Source: Paraphysoderma sedebokerense
Lineage: Eukaryota > Blastocladiomycota > Physodermatomycetes > Physodermatales > Physodermataceae
DNA: 64,000 bases
Reading direction: 5' to 3'
NCBI GenBank assembly: GCA_025602915.1
Contig: JAHLJZ010000009.1
Span: forward strand, 186,001 to 250,000
The notes below the pieces were generated by a model. It was not told where the DNA came from and searched no databases. It saw only the letters and a list, made by a program, of their open reading frames with translations. This document shows positions 59,122-64,000 of this stretch, piece by piece. A program made the position numbers and the translations under genes. Numbering within the stretch: position 1 is the first letter of the stretch; the number at the start of each line of letters is the position of its first letter.

Positions 59122-62100
59122 ATGACGGCTCTCAGTTCCCAACCCTTTAAGAAATCTTCAAAGTCGTCAAAGAAGTCAGCTCATGTGAACCGTAATAAAA
59201 AGTCTTCAAAAGTAGGTGGTGACGGCCTTCCTACACCGAAATCAAAGGACTCGAACATTACTACTACGAACGGCACAAAGAGTGACAAGTCGAAATTTAA
59301 ACCAACAAAGTTGAATGATACTCCAAAGGTTCAGAAAGCAAGCAAAAAGAAAAAGGCCGGTTTGCCGACACCCCCGGTTAATGGTCACGGATCGCTCTCG
59401 ATGGTGGGACCGTCCGACGACGAAGATGATGACGATGAGCTATTGCTATTAAATAAAGTGTCGGATAAGGATTTGTTACCGCACCATGTTCTCAGCTTAA
59501 GCAAAGTTTCTGGTGGTCAGTTAAGTGCATTTCCGGCGGTATTCTCTGCGGATAATAAGTAAGTTATCATCCTCAATTCATTCCAGCCTCTGCAAGACCT
59601 CTTCATCGAAATGAATATGACACATCATTAACGGTAACTTTTGCAACAGCTATTTTATTCTCCCAACTTCCAATTCCATGAAACTGTTTTCTCTCTCGGG
59701 ATCATTGGTTCGAACCATATCCCCTCCGGATGCTGCGGGGTCACACTCTGCTACTATAACTAGTGTGTCCCGCCATCTTACCAACAAATTTCAATTATTT
59801 TCCGCTAGTTTAGATGGGTGTTTGAAATTGTGGGATATTAATGACGGAGGATTGTTGAAGGTTCGTTTTCGATTCCTTGCAATGAAGTACTCAGAAGTCT
59901 TACCCCTCGCTTGTCATTAGACTTGGAACGTCAGAACGCCTATCTCCAATTTCAAAATTCACCCGAAAGAACATCACATAATATATATCTCTACTACCAA
60001 AACTTCATTTTCCCCTGGTGGTTCAAAGCCGAAGTTGAATTCGATTATTTACAGATACAATTTGAAGACCAATTGTATGAAGCGCCTGTTAAAGACCAGA
60101 TATGCCTCCGGTATGGATATTTCCTCGAATGGAGATTGGATCGTTGTCACCGCGAAAAGCAAGCTGCATGTCGGTCACATTCACCGACCTGAAAAAGGAA
60201 AGAAGGAAGATAGTGCGGAAGTTAGTTGGAGGTGGTTTGAATCGGATACTCGGTTAGAAACCGTAGTTTGTCATCCGATTGAACCGTCAGTCGCCACGGC
60301 GGATGAAAAAGGTGTTATTAAGCTTTGGCGATGTCTCGAGAAGTCGTCCGATGTTTCGAAAGAGGGCGATGTAAAACTATCCCCTGCTCCAGTCACAACG
60401 ATCCATCATTGGCACTCGTCGTCCCTGTCATCGCTTGCTTTTACCCCTTCTGGAGAATATTTACTCTCTGGTGGTGCTGAATCGGTTCTTGTGGTATGGC
60501 AATTACAGACAGGCTACAAACAATTCATTCCCAGATTGGGATCTGAAATTTTAAGTGTGAGTGTGTCTGGAGATGGAGGTTTATTTTGTGTCGGTATGGT
60601 CGACAACGGCGTGCGGATAGTTAGCGCGGAAGGGATGAGAGTTCGCGGTGGCGTTATCGGTGTTAAGTTTGGTAATTATCATGAGTTAAATGTGTATGCT
60701 ACTTGCTGTCCCGACTTACCACAACCGTCAATTAAGGCAATACCATAGAGTCTGGTGCGACTGTATTAGATAAAGATCACTCGGCAACGCTCCCTTTCAC
60801 TTTCGGCGCTGGATTATTGGCACACCCTAAAACTGGACATGTTGTGCTCAACGGTTCGCCTGGAACATTACAATTCTACAATGCAGTCAATGACAGTCAT
60901 GTGACAGAGGTTTGTATCTAGTGAGTTATTTGTTGTGTACTTGTTCAATGTTATTTACCTGTCGAAATTTGCATAGCTTGAAATAATTCCTCGAAATCAT
61001 CTTCCTTCGACGGACGCTGTCAATCCGCCTTCCCTCCCCACTATTACTCATGCATCCTTCTCGTTAAATGGTACCTACCTTGCCACCATTTCCGTAATTC
61101 ATCATACCTCAACCCACAAAACGACGACCTTGCATATTTTCAAACTCAATAAGAACATGGGAAAATTTGAGTTGAACGTGAAAGCTGATAATCCGCATGG
61201 CAGCGGTGACATAAGTTCGATACGATTCGGACGCTATCCCTCGGAGTCAGATGAACTTGCAGACGACGAATCATGTGTTCTTGTCACATGCGGCTTGACA
61301 GATCGCCGGTTTAGACTTTGGACACCCACCGAAGTTACGGAAAGAAGGAGAGTTGTTAGTCCTATGAACTCGGTTTCAAATACATGGGAATCAATTGGTG
61401 TCATCAAATTTAGATGCAAGTCAACAGGATATTTCAGGGACTTGATTCCGTCTGATTCAAGCGTTTCCCATGATGGCTCCCTGCTCTGCGTTGCGTTTGG
61501 AAAGGTATAATTTCTCTATTTATAATGGTAAATTGAACAAACACCTCACATCATTTTATAGCTTCTCACCATATGGACGCCGTCCAAGCTTGCCCTTCTC
61601 CGTATGATACCGCTGCCAATTCTGGCTCCTCAGGCATCAATACCTCAGGACTTCGTACTTTCATCTCGTGTCAATTTTTGCGCATCATCGCCCTATGTTA
61701 TTGTTCACACGTGTGATACTCTCTCCGTTGTGAACCTACTGACATGTACGGTGTGGTGGAGTTTAAATTTTAACAGCACTAAGAAAGGAAAATTCTGCGG
61801 AAAAATTAAATGCTTGAGTGTCTGTAGTGAGCGCGATGAATTCGCTGTAGTTTTGGCCGATCGAAATACCAACCGTTCATTGGAGGGTGCGTCCCATTAC
61901 TATAAATAGCTTCAGTGGATTTAAACACTCACACATTTTTTCTTTCCATTCAGAAACACACATCCTGATTTTCCAGTCAATTTCGCCGTCGCCGATATTA
62001 GTACATTCCGTCCCAGAAAATATTCAATCACTGACTTATTTACCTTCGACCATAACCTCCTCGGAAAGGTCAGCGAAGGAATATGTTGGCGCCGAAGATG

Positions 62101-62573
62101 ACCAGTTGCTTTTGTCAAGCGACTTTGTTTATTACACTCAAAGTAATAATTTGAAAATCTTGAGTCCCCGATCAGCGAATATTGGAGTGGAAGTGAACCC
62201 ATTGGTTGATACTAGACAAGATAGCACGCAGGAGTCATCGACATCAGTGGAAAATCGTCTATTCAGCTCCATCTTCAGACGTGATGTAGTCTCGACTGGA
62301 AGTTTTGGTATTTCCACGAAACTCCCATATTCAGCAAAGACCGAGCGAGTATCATCGAGTACTGATAAAATTAAAGTTCACAAAAATCTGGCAATCTTAT
62401 ACGAAACTCCTGCTCATGTGCTACCCAGTATTAGTGGTGGATTGTATGATGCAATTATGGCTAATTTCTTGCAACCCAAAATGGCCACGGAGGAGATAAT
62501 GCACGATGCTTCAGTTGCGAATATGGACGACGTTGACATGGCAGATGTAAAAAGAAAACGCTTCCACGCTTGA
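59122..62573 (+). CDS. UTP17: UTP17/NAN1/WDR75-like WD-repeat nucleolar protein
   Basis: Subunit of the t-UTP/UtpA complex, needed for pre-rRNA transcription and 18S processing in the nucleolus. Seven exons by my reading, about 1,000 aa. A Lys/Ser-rich nucleolar-type N-terminus (KKSSKSSKKS) and an acidic run (DDEDDDDE) precede two WD-repeat propellers. Matching stretches are LFSASLDGCLKLWDI, TADEKGVIKLWRC, HHWHSSSLSSLAFTPSGEYL, LLSGGAESVLVVWQLQT, IPRLGSEILSVSVS, ATISVIHH, VTCGLTDRRFRLWT and VSHDGSLLCVAFGK. The GAESVLVVWQL / IPRLGS pair is typical of WDR75. The first exon ends at 59558 (Asn-Lys) and joins Asn-Tyr-Phe-Ile-Leu after the acceptor near 59650. The C-terminus has an acidic Asp-rich stretch and ends KRKRFHA. 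Confidence 0.88.
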
Positions 62574-62823
62574 AAGCGAGAGCAATGTAGCGACTGGAAG
62601 CGAAAATAATGTGGGAGATTTTCAATTCATGAATGATATATTTTCTAGAATAAGTCTTTAGTTCGGTGTTAATGTCTTGATAATAAATATGCTAGTGCAT
62701 TCTATTTAATCGTTGATTAAGAATTATAATGCTCCATTCCACGTGATTTGGTTTTAAGTGAAATCGTCCGGCGGGGTAGCGTCCAACTGAGGTTGATTCC
62801 TCTCGTTCGCCGTTCTTTAGACA

Positions 62824-64000
62824 ATGTTTTCCTCTTCCGGCCCCTTTTCAGGTCAATCCGGACAGCAGCAACAACAGCAGTCTGCGTTTGGCTCCTTTAA
62901 TCAGCAACCACAGCAAAATCAGACTACTTTCGGTGTCGGTCAAAATGCTGGGTTCGGATCACTGCAAACCAACAACCAACAGGCAACTTCGGGGTTTGGA
63001 TCCGGCGGATTTGGGAGCAGTTCTACTTTTGGCAGTGCAGGATTTTCACAATCGAGTAACACAACTTCTGCTTTCGGAACTGGAGGCTTCACCAACTCTT
63101 CGACCCCTGCACAGAACCAAGGGATTTTTGGCCAGTCCTCCGCTTTTTCGAAACCAGCTTCAACATTTGGACAGCCAAGTTCGTCGGCATTCGGAAACCA
63201 AAGCAACATCAATACAATCTCACCTTTTAATCAATCAAACACAAACAACAATTCTAATTCTGGGTTCGCAGGTTTTGGTGGGAATCAGTCTGGTCAATCG
63301 GCGGGATTTGGAAGCTCCTCGACATTTGGATCGAGAAACGGAGGTGCGTTTGGAGGCAATAATTCAAGTTCTGCATTTGGTGGTACCAATGCTGGGACAT
63401 CAAGTGTCTTTGGAAGCACTACCATCGGAGGCACCGGATTTCAATCTTCGCTCGAACCTAAGAATGGAGGCGGCGGATTTGGGTCTGGTGGCTTCGGAAC
63501 TTCTTCATCCTCGACATTTGGTAGCACTCAACCACCGTCTTCCGTCTTTGGTAACCAGAGTTCAAATAATTCTTTCAGTGGCGGATTCGGAGCAGGGGTA
63601 GCCGCCTTTGGTGCAAGCTCTAACTCTCATTCGTTCACCAATACTTTCGGATCCTCACAAACGGCAGAGACTTTTGGAACTACATCTATATCAGGTAACA
63701 CTCCCAGTCTCAGCGGTTTCGGCAAACCCACCACCTCCCTTTTCGGAACCTCACTGCAATCATCGACTGGCTTCCAATCCATTTCTGCCACTCCATTCGG
63801 TGGCACACCCTCGTCCAATCCAAACCCTCCTCAGAGTTCTGTTTTTGGAGGGGGCACGGCTCAATCAACTTTCGGTAATTTTGGAACGACTGCTTCTGTC
63901 ACGCCATTTGGTCAGACGTCCACAGCAGTGAGCTTCGGGCAACCTGCAGCTACCAATAATGTTTTCGGACAAACTATGTCTCAATCTTCAAACTTCGGCC
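62824..64000 (+). CDS. FG-repeat nucleoporin, N-terminal part (Nup98/Nup100-like), runs off the window
   Basis: The ATG at 62824 opens a frame with no stop for 392 codons to the window end. The protein is almost free of charge and built of Gly, Ser, Thr, Asn, Gln and Phe, with about forty Phe-Gly pairs, many as S-x-F-G, and few if any GLFG. It begins MFSSSGPFSGQ. Such domains line the nuclear pore and bind transport receptors. Without the C-terminal part I cannot tell Nup98/Nup100 from other FG nucleoporins. No intron is needed. Codon usage agrees with the neighbours. Confidence 0.85.
   Translation, partial: MFSSSGPFSGQSGQQQQQQSAFGSFNQQPQQNQTTFGVGQNAGFGSLQTNNQQATSGFGSGGFGSSSTFGSAGFSQSSNTTSAFGTGGFTNSSTPAQNQGIFGQSSAFSKPASTFGQPSSSAFGNQSNINTISPFNQSNTNNNSNSGFAGFGGNQSGQSAGFGSSSTFGSRNGGAFGGNNSSSAFGGTNAGTSSVFGSTTIGGTGFQSSLEPKNGGGGFGSGGFGTSSSSTFGSTQPPSSVFGNQSSNNSFSGGFGAGVAAFGASSNSHSFTNTFGSSQTAETFGTTSISGNTPSLSGFGKPTTSLFGTSLQSSTGFQSISATPFGGTPSSNPNPPQSSVFGGGTAQSTFGNFGTTASVTPFGQTSTAVSFGQPAATNNVFGQTMSQSSNFG

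Overview
This is eukaryotic nuclear DNA, most likely from an early-diverging, flagellated (chytrid-like) fungus. The genes are intron-rich. The introns are mostly 50-80 nt with GT..AG ends, and the genes lie close together on both strands. Fungal signs are an Ayr1-type reductase, many hybrid histidine kinases and a Dbp6-type helicase. Signs of a zoosporic, non-Dikarya lineage are a CNBD2-like cyclic-nucleotide-binding protein, an LMBD1-type lysosomal cobalamin transporter and a phosphoenolpyruvate carboxylase. No database search was possible, so the taxon is an inference. All exon maps were made by eye from splice sites, reading phase and agreement between paralogs.

Left third (1-23 kb). After the 5' end of an unknown minus-strand gene come four tandem plus-strand paralogs of a large receptor kinase. 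Each has about seven membrane helices, a GAF-like region, a coiled coil, HisKA, HATPase, a weak receiver and a canonical receiver. Three look intact (1032, 1022 and 1038 aa) and share the same 13-exon layout, including a 13-nt micro-exon. The fourth is a young pseudogene. Two short relics of further copies lie between the units, so the array has a history of birth and death.

Middle (23-42 kb). LMBD1 faces phosphoenolpyruvate carboxylase tail to tail. Next, on the minus strand, come a small secreted protein that I read as an H-Y-E type ADP-ribosyltransferase, an EST1/SMG7-like protein with a long Gln/Asn/Ser-rich tail, and DNA polymerase kappa with two small zinc fingers.

Secretome patch (42.7-49 kb). 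One intact secreted protein of 483 aa with a possible KRE9/KNH-like domain is flanked by two decayed copies of itself. A second secreted ADP-ribosyltransferase-like gene follows, paralogous to the one at 30-31.7 kb and with the same 10-nt micro-exon carrying the catalytic Tyr codon.

Right part (49-64 kb). This is mostly housekeeping: a DDX51/Dbp6 helicase, a G-patch/zinc-finger protein, an Ayr1-like reductase, the CNBD2-like protein, an orphan multi-pass membrane protein, UTP17/WDR75 and the start of an FG nucleoporin. The helicase and UTP17 both act in early ribosome assembly.

The best candidates for new biology are the secreted ADP-ribosyltransferase pair with its secretome neighbours, and the tandem 7TM hybrid-kinase array.
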